The notes below the pieces were generated by a model that saw only the letters and a program-made list of their open reading frames with translations, was not told the DNA's origin and did not search any database. This document shows positions 51,823 to 61,223 of a stretch of DNA of 64,000 nt, in pieces; the first letter of the stretch is position 1, and each line of letters begins with the position of its first letter. This DNA is from Merluccius polli (Eukaryota; Chordata; Actinopteri; Gadiformes; Merlucciidae): the NCBI GenBank assembly GCA_030340625.1, contig JAOPHQ010003997.1, positions 1-64,000 on the forward strand, written 5' to 3'. The position numbers were made by a program, and so were the translations under genes.

Positions 51823-53923
51823 ATATAAAGTAAATAGTATTGGTCCAAGTACAGAACCTTGTGGAACTCCATGACTTAACTGTAGTATTTATTGAAGATT
51901 CATCATTCACGTGTACAAACTGTGAACGATCTGATAGATATGACATAAACCAGCTTAGTGCGGTTCCTTTGATGCCAATTTCATGCTCGAGTCTCTGTAA
52001 AAGAATACTATGATCAATGGTGTCAAAGGCAGCACTAAGATCTAATAATACAAGTACAGAGACAAGTCCATTGTCAGAAGCAATCAAAAGGTCATTATTA
52101 ACTTTAACCAGAGCTGTCTCTGTGCTATGATGAACTCTAAATCCTGACTGGAAATCCTCGAATAAACTATTGTTGTGTAGAAAGTCACACAATTGTTTGG
52201 CGACTACTTTCTCCAGAATTTTAGACAGAAAGGGGAGATTAGAAATCGGTCTATAGTTGGCTAAAACCCCAGGGTCAAGAGTGGGCTTTTTAAGAAGGGG
52301 TTTAATTACAGCTACTTTAAAGGACTGTGGTACATATCCTGATAATAAAGAAAGATTAATCATTTCCAGTAAAGAAGTGCCAATTAAGGGTACAATTTCT
52401 TTAAGCAGCCTAGTTGGGATGGGGTCTAACAGACAGGTTGATGACTTCGATGAAGAAATTATAGAAGTTAACTGATGAAGACTGACAGCAGAGAAACACT
52501 CCAAATACACATCTAAGTTTGCACCAGTCAAAGTGTCTGATGTTGGAGAGCCTGCGATACCTATTGAGGGCATTTGGTGACTAATTTTCTCTCTAATAGT
52601 AATAATTTTATTATAAAAGAAGTTCATGAAGTCATTGCTACTTAAGTTGATAGGGATACATGGCTCAATAGAGCTGTGACTCTCTGTCAGCCTGGCTACA
52701 GTGCTGAAGAGGAACCTGGGGTTGTTTTTATTTTCTTCTATTAGTGCCGAGTAAAAGGCTCCTCTGGCATTACGGAGGGCCTTTCTATAATTTTTAAGAT
52801 TATTTTGCCATATTAAGCGATTTTCTAATAAATTGGAAGCGCGCCATTTCCTTTCTAATTTCCTTGTTTCTTGTTTTAATTGACGAGTTTGTTGGTTGTA
52901 CCACGGTGCTAGTTTCCTGTGTTTTATTATTTTCTGTTTTCTAGGAGCGATAGAATCTAATGTTGATTGTAGAGAGCCTGCAGCACTATTAACAAGATTA
53001 TCAATTTGGGAGTGACTAAAGTTAATATAGGACTCCGTTATATTCAGATATGGCATTGAATTAAACACTGATGCAATCTCCTCCTTAAATTTAGCTACAG
53101 CACTGTCAGATAGACATCTGCTGTAGGAAGTTTTGCTTAATGGCTTATAGTCAAATAATAGAAATTCAAAAGTTATTAAATAATGATCAGATAGGAGAGG
53201 ATTATGTGGAAAAACTATTAAATGTTCAATATCCATGCCATATGATAGAACAAGGTCAAGAGTGTGATTAAAACAATGGGTTGGTTTATTCACACTCTGA
53301 CAGAAGCCGATTGAGTCTATTAATGAGGTAAATGCGTTACTAAGGCTGTCATTTGTAACATCCACATGGACATTAAAATCACCTACAATAATTACTTTAT
53401 CTGATTTAAGAACTAAACTTGATAGAAACTCTGAGAATTCAGATATAAAATCAGAGTACGGTCCAGGAGCGCGGTACACTATAACAAATAGGACTGGCTC
53501 CAGTGTTTTCCAGTTTGGGTGAGAAAGACTAAAAATAATGCTTTCAAATGAATTATAATTTAGTTTTGGTTTAGGGTCCATTAAAACCCCCGAGTCATAT
53601 ATAGCTGCTACTCCACCTCCTCGGCCTGCGCCTCGGGGAATGTGAGTATTAATATGACTGGGGGGGGTGGATTCATTTAGGCTAACATAATCCTCATGGG
53701 ACAACCAGGTCTCAGTAAGACAAAGCAAATCAATATCATAATCTGATATTAATTCATTCACTAGAACAGCTTTGGATGACAGAGACCTGATATTTAACAG
53801 TCCACATTTAATTCTTTTATTTTGTGCTACTGAGGAGTTGGTTTTAATTTTTATTAGGTTTTCATGGTTAACGCCTCTTGTTTTTATTTCTTTACATAAT
53901 GTAGGCGGTCGGGGGACAGACAC
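51797..53923 (-). CDS. L2 LINE ORF2, endonuclease and N-terminal reverse transcriptase
   Basis: 708 codons from the ATG at 53923. The APE-type endonuclease occupies about residues 38-255 with Glu71 (TETW), Asp182/Asn184 (GDFNVH) and Asp246/His247 (SDHY); it nicks the target to prime reverse transcription. RT begins around residue 540 (NYRPISNLPFLSKILEK, FQSGFR, LDLSAAFDTIDH with the first catalytic Asp). A one-base loss near 51871, just before the expected PQGS motif, throws the last ~25 residues out of frame, so polymerase activity is lost from this copy. It follows ORF1 by 96 bases. Confidence 0.87.
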   Translation of the reverse strand: MSVPRPPTLCKEIKTRGVNHENLIKIKTNSSVAQNKRIKCGLLNIRSLSSKAVLVNELISDYDIDLLCLTETWLSHEDYVSLNESTPPSHINTHIPRGAGRGGGVAAIYDSGVLMDPKPKLNYNSFESIIFSLSHPNWKTLEPVLFVIVYRAPGPYSDFISEFSEFLSSLVLKSDKVIIVGDFNVHVDVTNDSLSNAFTSLIDSIGFCQSVNKPTHCFNHTLDLVLSYGMDIEHLIVFPHNPLLSDHYLITFEFLLFDYKPLSKTSYSRCLSDSAVAKFKEEIASVFNSMPYLNITESYINFSHSQIDNLVNSAAGSLQSTLDSIAPRKQKIIKHRKLAPWYNQQTRQLKQETRKLERKWRASNLLENRLIWQNNLKNYRKALRNARGAFYSALIEENKNNPRFLFSTVARLTESHSSIEPCIPINLSSNDFMNFFYNKIITIREKISHQMPSIGIAGSPTSDTLTGANLDVYLECFSAVSLHQLTSIISSSKSSTCLLDPIPTRLLKEIVPLIGTSLLEMINLSLLSGYVPQSFKVAVIKPLLKKPTLDPGVLANYRPISNLPFLSKILEKVVAKQLCDFLHNNSLFEDFQSGFRVHHSTETALVKVNNDLLIASDNGLVSVLVLLDLSAAFDTIDHSILLQRLEHEIGIKGTALSWFMSYLSDRSQFVHVNDESSINTTVKSWSSTRFCTWTNTIYFIYAPFRRYY

Positions 53924-54019
53924 AGTCTCTATGGGGTGGTGGGTGGGGGACTGTACTAGAGGAAGCGCAGAGAAGTGTGTTAAACAGCAACTCTGCTTCC
54001 TGGTCCCAACTCTGGACTG

Positions 54020-54871
54020 TCAGGTTTTAGAAATAAACTGCATCATATTCCTGGATAAGAGAGCCGCTCCATCCAACGTGGGATGGATGCCGTCTCTCCC
54101 AATCAAACCAGGTTTTCCCCAAAAAGGCTGCCAATTATCAATGAAGCCCACATGGTTTGCTGGACACCACCTGGACAGCCAGCGGTGGAAGGACGCCATG
54201 CGGCTATACATGACGTCACTGGTCACATTGGGCAGGGGTCCAGAGAAAACTACGGTGTCCGACATTGTTTTGGCGTATCTACACACCGATTCCACATTAA
54301 TTTTAGTGACCTCCGATTGGCGTAATCGGGAGTCATTACCGCCGACGTGAATAACAATCTTATGATATTTACGTTTGTCTTTCGCCAGCAGTTTTAAATA
54401 GGATTCAACGTCGCCCGCTCTGGCCCCAGGGATACATTTGACTATGGCCGCTGGCTTCGCTAACTTCACGTTTCTGACTATAGAAGAGCCAATAACCAGA
54501 GTCTGCTCCTCAGCGGGTGCGTCGCTGAGTGGGGAAAACGTATTAGAAACGTGAATGGGCTGGTGGTGAGCCGTGGGCTTCAGTGGGTTGCCACTACGCT
54601 TCCCCCGGACAGTCACCCACTCTCCGTGGCTTCCCGGCTGCTCGGGGTCTACCGGGGGACGGCTAACTAGAGCTATCGCCGGCCGGCCCGCACAGACTAC
54701 CGGAGACGGTGTGGTGCGGTACCGGGCCTCTAAGTCACTAATCCTCACCTCCAGCGCACTAAATAAACTACATTTAATACAGGTACCATTATCACTAAAA
54801 GAGGTGGAGGAGTAACTAAACATTTGGCACACTGAGCAGGACAGAGGAGCAGAGGAAGAGGGAGAAGACAT
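54020..54871 (-). CDS. L2 LINE ORF1: zinc finger plus SGNH esterase
   Basis: 283 codons, unbroken. Residues 12-34 form a CxxC...CxxC zinc-finger-like motif (Cys12, 15, 31, 34), followed by a short helical stretch (ALEVRISDLEARY). From about residue 123 lies an SGNH hydrolase domain: LVIGSS (Ser nucleophile region, 128-130), VIHVGGND (177-180) and GRDGIHPT (Asp260, His263). ORF1 esterases of this kind are established in fish L2 and CR1 elements and bind lipids; the L2 ORF1 protein also binds nucleic acid. The GSS in place of GDS is a variant seen directly here. Start: first ATG of the frame, at 54871. Confidence 0.85.
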   Translation of the reverse strand: MSSPSSSAPLSCSVCQMFSYSSTSFSDNGTCIKCSLFSALEVRISDLEARYRTTPSPVVCAGRPAIALVSRPPVDPEQPGSHGEWVTVRGKRSGNPLKPTAHHQPIHVSNTFSPLSDAPAEEQTLVIGSSIVRNVKLAKPAAIVKCIPGARAGDVESYLKLLAKDKRKYHKIVIHVGGNDSRLRQSEVTKINVESVCRYAKTMSDTVVFSGPLPNVTSDVMYSRMASFHRWLSRWCPANHVGFIDNWQPFWGKPGLIGRDGIHPTLDGAALLSRNMMQFISKT

Positions 54872-55080
54872 CGCTAACTGCTAATGCTTAATGTAAACTA
54901 GCGTGTGAAGACTTAAAATAGCGACTTGTTGCTTAAAATAGCGACTTGTCGCTATTTTAAGTTTAAATGTTTAAGCGGGTAAATAACCGCTGTAACGAGT
55001 AAAACAAATGTATATTCAGCGTTCACCGACAGCTACAACACCAAACAGTGTACACACAGAGCAAGAGGTAGACCGGAAAT

Positions 55081-55580
55081 GAGTCGATGCTTACCGCAAC
55101 AGCGACACCTACCTACCAATCACCGATCGGAACAGAATCCGTTAATGCAAATGAGTGGCATGTGTGTGTGAAATTAAAGTCTCTATCGGGAAATTCGTCT
55201 CATCATTCATCTCAAGTTCTAACCGGACTACCTGTGGCGTTTGTTGTCTACCCGGCCAGCCATTCAACTAGTTATCCAATACAGTCCTTTAAACCAGATT
55301 ACTTCAACCAATCAACAATTTTTACACTTACTCCTTGGGAAAATTCATGTCTCACAGTAGCAGAAATGACTGAACAGTGCAAGTGTAAGTTCAGTTTTAA
55401 AAAAGATGAAATTAAGACCAATATATACACAACTATAAACAAACATGAAAAGCGGTTAGCACTTAGTAATTAGTATATTGTAATTTGTAGCATAATATAT
55501 TGAAATATATATGTTATATAGCAGTATATAACACTGGAGGACTAGCCTCTTTAATTGTCACATAGATATTCCAATATGTC
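55081..55580. other. Non-coding stretch right of the LINE
   Basis: Contains one 128-codon open frame (55087-55473) with no recognisable domain and no splice or promoter context. I see no gene. Confidence 0.3.
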
Positions 55581-55585
55581 TTCAC

Positions 55586-56375
55586 CTGTGTGGTCCCCCT
55601 GCCCTCTTCTGGCACCTCTGTGGCCACAGAGGGTCCCACAGAGCTACAGCTGGGGTTGCAGGGCATAAGATGATGAGTAAACACCTCTTCACTCTCAGTC
55701 CCAGTGGCATAAGGGGTCCAGCCTGTGCAAGTTTGAAAAGTGTTGCTCACTAAAAGCCATGGGTAATTGCAAATGGCAACAAGATCATAATAGTAATAGT
55801 TCCATAGTGAGCATGAATGTGGTAGACAAATAACAAGATGCAATTAGTATTTTGGTAAACAAAGCTGAGGGCGTGTGGAATTTATAAGTAAAAAATCGTA
55901 CCTTGACACACACACTCATGGATAGAGCCCATTTTTGTAAGGGACTCCTTCACATATGTAGCTAAGGTGCAGCGAGGTACGATAATCTGTACCTTGTGCT
56001 CCTTTTTGGTAGGTTTTCCCAGAAGGAGGATGGGTTTATAACCAGCTGCTTGAAGTTTCTCAAGCTGCAATGACATTACAGTATGTTAATGTATTGCCTG
56101 CAACTGTTCAAAGCAATAGTGATTGTGACAGTTAAATGTATAACAGAAGTAGTCTGAATTGTCTACATACCATGAGTACCACTTCATCCTTTATCTGGGA
56201 TAAAAAAAATTTCTCTTCCCGTTTTTCCTAAAATTTCTTCAATGCCTTTTTGAGGCGCAGCTTTACGGGCTGCTCCATATTGCAGTGGCTGCAAAGTTTC
56301 TTGGCACAGGGAAGAATGCCCTTGCCAAAAGCGCATGTCTTTTTGTGGTTTCCCCCAGGCATTACAAAAAAACAA
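55586..56375 (-). pseudogene. Three exons of an unrecognised spliced gene
   Basis: Minus-strand exon-like segments with proper borders: about 56375-56171 (donor CATG|GTATGT), 56064-55902 (acceptor TTGCAG, donor CAAG|GTACGA) and 55749-55586 (acceptor TTTTAG, donor ACAG|GTGAAG). They read through basic and aliphatic sequence, for example LEKLQAAGYKPILLLGKPTK and CTLATYVKESLTKMGSIHEC. In the first exon an eight-A run (plus strand about 56203-56210) seems to shift the frame. No family recognised; it could be a host gene fragment or part of a transposon. Confidence 0.4.
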
Positions 56376-56476
56376 CAGACTAACGCAGACATAAACAGAC
56401 GGACACAGCTACACAGATGTTTTTGTTTTTACAAAGATACACAGACAAACAGATTAGATAGATAAATAAAACGGAT

Positions 56477-56478
<2 letters not shown>

Positions 56479-56522
<44 letters not shown>

Positions 56523-56660
56523 CAATAGATTACATATACAGATAGCTAGATAGATAAGATTGATTAGAAAGATGATAGATAGATAGAAAAATATAGATTA
56601 GATAGGCAGATAGATAAGATAGATAAGATAGATAGAAAAGATATATTAGATAGATGGATA
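56479..56660. repeat. (GATA)n microsatellite with diverged flank
   Basis: About eleven perfect GATA units at 56479-56521, then imperfect GATA/GATT-rich DNA. Confidence 0.9.
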
Positions 56661-56876
56661 GGTACAGTTCAGCTGTAGATACTAGTAGATAGATGAGAGA
56701 TTCTTATTTGAAGCTGCAGGGAGAGAAAAAAGTAAATCACTTAAAACAAACTATTTTTACAAATTAACCATAGCCACTTACATTACGTAAATTGCATTTC
56801 AAAATTAATGTACAAAATGATGCTGTGTATGGTACTTATCTTAGCCTGTTTTATTGTTTATTTTGTTAGTAATTAG

Positions 56877-56965
56877 ACAGTCTAATTACTAATTAGACAG
56901 TCTAATTACTAAAGAACTAGCTAGCCTACCAGAGGAACAGGTTCAACCTGCTGGTAGGCTAGCTA
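56877..56965. repeat. Short tandem and inverted repeats
   Basis: Two copies of AGTCTAATTACTAATTAGAC-like 20-mers (56878-56910), then an inverted repeat with 15-bp arms TAGCTAGCCTACCAG (56918-56932) and its complement (56951-56965). Confidence 0.8.
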
Positions 56966-56999
56966 CAGTAGCCTATGATGCCACGTTTTTGGCATCTGT

Positions 57000-57972
57000 C
57001 TCTGGGACACGATTCAATAGATTAATTTTCATGACAATGAGCACAAAAAAGCATGATACCGGGTTGTTTGGACAGGTTGGAAAACTGGGTAGGGCTTTCA
57101 GGCACAGTCTTAAGTTGGTTCAGGTCATATCTACAAGACAGGAATTATTTTGTTTCAATTGGCAACTATGTATCTGAACTAACTAATGTGACACCTGGAG
57201 GCCCCTTCAAGGTTCAATCCTAGGGCTGTCTTTATTCAACGTTTACATGCTCCCACTAGGGCTAATCATGCAAAATAATAATATTGATTACCATTGCTAT
57301 GCTGACGACACTTAAGTCTATATAGCACTATCACCAAATGATTATCGCCACATAGATCTGCTGTGCCAGTGCATTGAGCAAGTCAAAGACTGGATGTGCC
57401 AGTATTTGACTGGACAAATCTGAGGTAATTGTTTTCGGTGCTAAAAAAGACAGAAAGTTACCCTACACCTTCACTTTCTGTCCTTGCAAACCAAAAACCA
57501 AGCCAGAAATCTCGGTGTTATCATGGATTCGGATCTACATTTCAGCAGCCATATCAAATCAGTAACAAAATCGGCCTACAATCACCTTAAACATAGCAAG
57601 ACTAAGAGGACTCATGTCCACACAAGACATAGAAAAACTTGTACATGCCTTTATAGTAGGCTAGATTATTGTAATGGTCTCCTTGCAGGTCTTCCAAAAA
57701 CATCTGTTAGGCAGCTACAGCTTGTTCAGGATGCTGCTGCTAGACTTCTAAAAAAGACCAAACAATTTGAACACATTACACCAATTCTAAAATCCTTGCA
57801 TTGGCTCCCCGTATGTTAGAGAATTGACTTCAAAATACTACTGCTCACCTATAATCACTACATGGCTTAGGGCCAAAGTATGTCACTGAAATGCTTTTGC
57901 TACACAAGCCTCCTAATCACTAAGATCATCTGGGACCAATCTGTTACAGTAATGGTTCCCAGAGTCAATATG
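57000..57972 (+). mobile_element. Degraded L2-like LINE fragment (reverse transcriptase part)
   Basis: Plus-strand pieces of the RT and C-terminal region with several stops and shifts: the fingers/palm region with CYADDT-like sequence at about 57295-57315, then an open 57484-57819 with NLGVIMDSDLHFSSHIKS, LDYCNGLLAGLP and LQLVQDAAARLLKK, LHWLPV. The terminal TTFKSRLKT-type motif reappears at about 58360-58385, after an insertion. Non-functional. Confidence 0.75.
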
Positions 57973-58345
57973 TAGGGGTTCCCGCGCGACAATGAGAGAC
58001 AGTGTTCTTGAAAGGTCTTTATTGACGCTTATCAAATGTCCAAAGTAACAAGACCAACTTGGGGTGTTTAACCCAAACTGAAAATATACGACGCAATAAC
58101 GTTCCCTCGAGAACCGGCCATCTTCCTCTCTGGGATCTCGCTCCTCTCGTTCCCTTTTCTCCCCCTACTGAAACACAAAGCCGACACATAAATGCACATT
58201 CCCTGATTGGACCTGATCGCGGGCACCTGCTCGCAATCAGGTCCACTCCCCCCCCCAGCTGATCCGGTGTGCTCCCAACCGTCCTCTACCTCCCCCCCCC
58301 CCCCCCCCCCCCCGCAGGCCAAACGTCGCACGTCCCACCCCACAC
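57973..58345. mobile_element. Sequence inserted in the LINE fragment, with a poly-C tract
   Basis: Interrupts the LINE between 57972 and about 58346. It contains TCTTTATTGACGC near its left side, the inverted pair ACCTGATCGCGGGC / GCTCGCAATCAGGT (about 58209-58243) and a run of about 23 C at 58291-58313. Type undetermined; a solo LTR or small retroelement in reverse orientation is possible. Confidence 0.35.
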
Positions 58346-58618
58346 AATACAAAACACAACTCTGACTACTTTTAAATCAAGACTAAAAACTCGTCCACAG
58401 AAGTCCAGGGGTCAACCAGCGCTGGGGACTCTCCAAACGTTCAGGGAAATTCCCCCCTCACCAAAGTGAGGAAGTGGGACCCGCTCCTGCAGAAGTGGGG
58501 TAGTTAGTGCAATGTACAGCAAAACTGATGCAGCCAAGTGTTGCGTGTGTACCATTAGTAACAAGCCCACATGACTGCATGGGTAGCTGTCACAAATATG
58601 TCTCTATTCCTCCACAGC

Positions 58619-58719
58619 CACCTATCCTATGGGCTGAACTTAAGAATCAGACAGGATTTATCCACATACACGGCATCCTGCAACAGGCCAGTATGGAAGG
58701 CTGGTTAGCCTATGACAGG
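58619..58719 (+). pseudogene. Possible isolated exon
   Basis: Acceptor TCCTCCACAG, open frame encoding PPILWAELKNQTGFIHIHG... and donor ATGACAG|GTAAGA. Good signals on both sides, but no partner exon was found and no family recognised. Confidence 0.25.
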
Positions 58720-59074
58720 TAAGATCCCAAACGGGTAAGAAACCCCTAATGTAGGCACAGTCATGATTACTTGGCCAGGTTACTAAGCGCTGACTCACTC
58801 AATCATAAAGTGATGGGAAGATGAAACCATGGATTGGAATACAAAAAATATACATTTCTATGGCGCATGGACATTAGTCTTGTAGTCTTCATGTCCACGC
58901 CGATCGAGGTCTGCTGTGAATCTTTTCCTGGAAGCCCAGCCACCCAGGAAATTAGCCTTATGGCTATAAGCTTATATATTCTGCATTTGTCTCAAATGTT
59001 ATTAATATATGCTGTCCCTTTGTTAAATAAATAAACTTCAAACTTCAGCCTGCTCATCCTCTCCGTCTCCTGCC

Positions 59075-59230
59075 TCAACTCTTCGTCCTGAACACAAAGA
59101 GCCTCTCACACTCCTCCTCTTCCTCCTCCCCTCTCCGCCGCTCCTCCAACTGGCTACGGTGTCGCTCCACCTGAGCGTCGAGCTCCTGCACACGTGCGGT
59201 TCTCTGTCGCTCTTGGTGCTCTCTCTCCGC
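59075..59230 (-). pseudogene. C-terminal coiled-coil-like coding fragment
   Basis: Minus-strand open stretch with heptad-like, highly charged sequence (EHQERQRTARVQELDAQVER, SQLEERRRGEEEEEE), ending in TGA at 59075. It stops abruptly at a perfect 14-bp palindrome (59229-59261), so the upstream part is missing. Origin unknown. Confidence 0.35.
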
Positions 59231-59261
59231 TTATAGTGTTTCTATATGAAACACTATAAGC
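59229..59261. repeat. Perfect palindrome, 14-bp arms
   Basis: GCTTATAGTGTTTC (59229-59242), spacer TATAT, then its exact reverse complement (59248-59261). Confidence 0.9.
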
Positions 59262-60268
59262 AAAAAAACAAAGTACATGCATTTAATGTAAATCAATTTT
59301 ATTATTCTAATTACTATTACAAAGAAGTAATGAAAAGAAAGTCTCAAATAATGTTTTACAAATCAGCCTACGACACTAAAATAAATATGAGAGAACAGTT
59401 TGCAGTACATAATGCAATGTCTTAAAACAATCAAATAAAAAAATAATAACAGCAAAAAAAACCAAAAGAAAATCCTGAAGATACAAGTTTACCCATAGGG
59501 TTTACAGCTAATTTAAATGAAACAGGAGGGCAGTTCTAAAAGATGGCACATGTAAAACACAATATCCATTCTGAATAAAAATCAGAGTCCAAAAGATCCC
59601 AATCATGTGTAGGCCTAATACCTAAAGCCTACTTTTATTACTTTCATCAAAGCTTATTTTTCCTCATGTTATTTCCTGCATTTCCTCATTGCCTCCAATA
59701 GCAGGCAATAGCTTTAAGCAGGAATAAACATTGGGACAAAATGTCCAGAAATTGAGCTGAGTAACCTTAGAAAATAACTGTTACAGTTTACTTAAGATCG
59801 CATCTTTTCATTGAAGACGATGCAACAAGAGATTTGTTCCCAATCTCGAGAAAACTCACATTAACATGACTCAGCAGTGGAGCAATGGCTCGGTGATGAC
59901 ATCATCAGTGAGATTGCTCAATCTCAGAACGCTGCACTTCCTGTGTTGATGTATCACAATGATTTTTTTCAAGCTCTAGTAAATTCCTAGGTTATATCTC
60001 ATCCACTAGATACAGGGTTGATCAGCACTAAACAGACAACGCAAACATCAAGCAGCATAGAACATACAGTTGGGCACAAAAACAGTTGGAGCGGTCGATC
60101 ATGTATTACTTGTAGAATCATGAACAAATAAATACAAAGAGTGTAGAGAGTATTCAAATAACAATGCAATTTGATAAATACATATTAAATACAATTCATA
60201 AATAGGAAATAAGTCTTTTTGCAGGCTGTTTGTCATGTGTCTGTGACTCGCACTTGCTAATAATAAAG

Positions 60269-60299
<31 letters not shown>

Positions 60300-60673
60300 G
60301 GAGTGTGAGGAAAAGAAGAGAAAGGGAAATGGCAGGAAGAGATGGTATGAGCAAGAGAGAGTTCAGAGAAGTTCAGTCATTTCCCCCAGGGCTTTTTCAG
60401 TTGTACTTGCAGCCCACCGCCAAGCCAATGAGCTAAGTATTCCTTACAGAGTGTGTTCAGAACGGTGTTGCTAAAAGCACACTGCAGGGTCAGTGGTGGC
60501 TAGTGGCAGTTGGTGATGATGGAGCTTTCATTTAAATTTCCGAAAAGCTGGAGGAAGAAGGAAAGAGGAGAATAACACTTGTTGGGTGGAGCAGAGGGCA
60601 GGTGAGGGTCCTTGTCTGGGGGATCAGGGGGCCGATGAGGGTCCTTGCCCGGGGGATCCAAGCTCCTGTGTCC
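59262..60673. other. Non-coding DNA downstream of csf3
   Basis: AT-rich, with an (AAAT)n run at about 60269-60299. Nothing coding is seen. It includes the 3' flank and presumably the 3' UTR of csf3. Confidence 0.4.
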
Positions 60674-61133
60674 TCATGGTCTGTAGGTGCTGATGTTTCT
60701 CATGCTGCGGACGATGTCGTGGCAGAAGGCGCGCAGCTGGGTGAGGGTCAGGTGATTGGCCACCTGTATCTCATAGTCACCGTGGAGATGAGCAGCGAGG
60801 TCGGGACTCTGGTACGGCTCAGCGCTGCTCCCCCCACCAAGCGCTTGCATCTATAATAGGACACACACACATTTCTGCAAGTGTAAGTGCCTGCAAGTGT
60901 GGTTGTGCATGCAAGTACGTGTGGTGCATTGTGTTATACTTGTAGATGCAATGTTCACACAAAAGTGTGTGTGTGAGGGTGGATGTGTGCCTTTTGAAAA
61001 CTGTAACTGGGTGTGTGTCTGTGTGTGTGCATGCATGTGTGTGTGTGTGTCTGTGTGTATGCCGGTGCATGTACATGCCTGGTGTGTGTATGTGTGTGTG
61101 TGTGTGCATACCTGGTGCGTGTGCATGCCTTGT

Positions 61134-61183
<50 letters not shown>

Positions 61184-61190
61184 ATGCCTG

Positions 61191-61223
<33 letters not shown>

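Larger units (their letters stand above)
50303..55080 (-). mobile_element. Nearly full-length L2-clade LINE
   Basis: Minus-strand non-LTR retrotransposon. Its 3' end is the (GAATT)n-type tail (plus strand ATTCAATTCAATTCAATTTT at 50303-50322), with a GCGCC-containing 3' UTR that holds two AG microsatellites (50543-50586 and 50803-50843). ORF2 (51797-53923 plus 50929-51822) and ORF1 (54020-54871) follow; about 200 bases of 5' UTR extend to roughly 55080. Short terminal tandem repeats and an ORF1 with zinc finger and esterase domain are typical of fish L2 elements. Only one inactivating lesion is seen. Confidence 0.85.

Noticed and set aside
55087..55473. 128-codon open frame next to the LINE
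   Set aside because: No domain, promoter or splice context. Composition is like the surrounding non-coding DNA, and its start overlaps the LINE 5' end.
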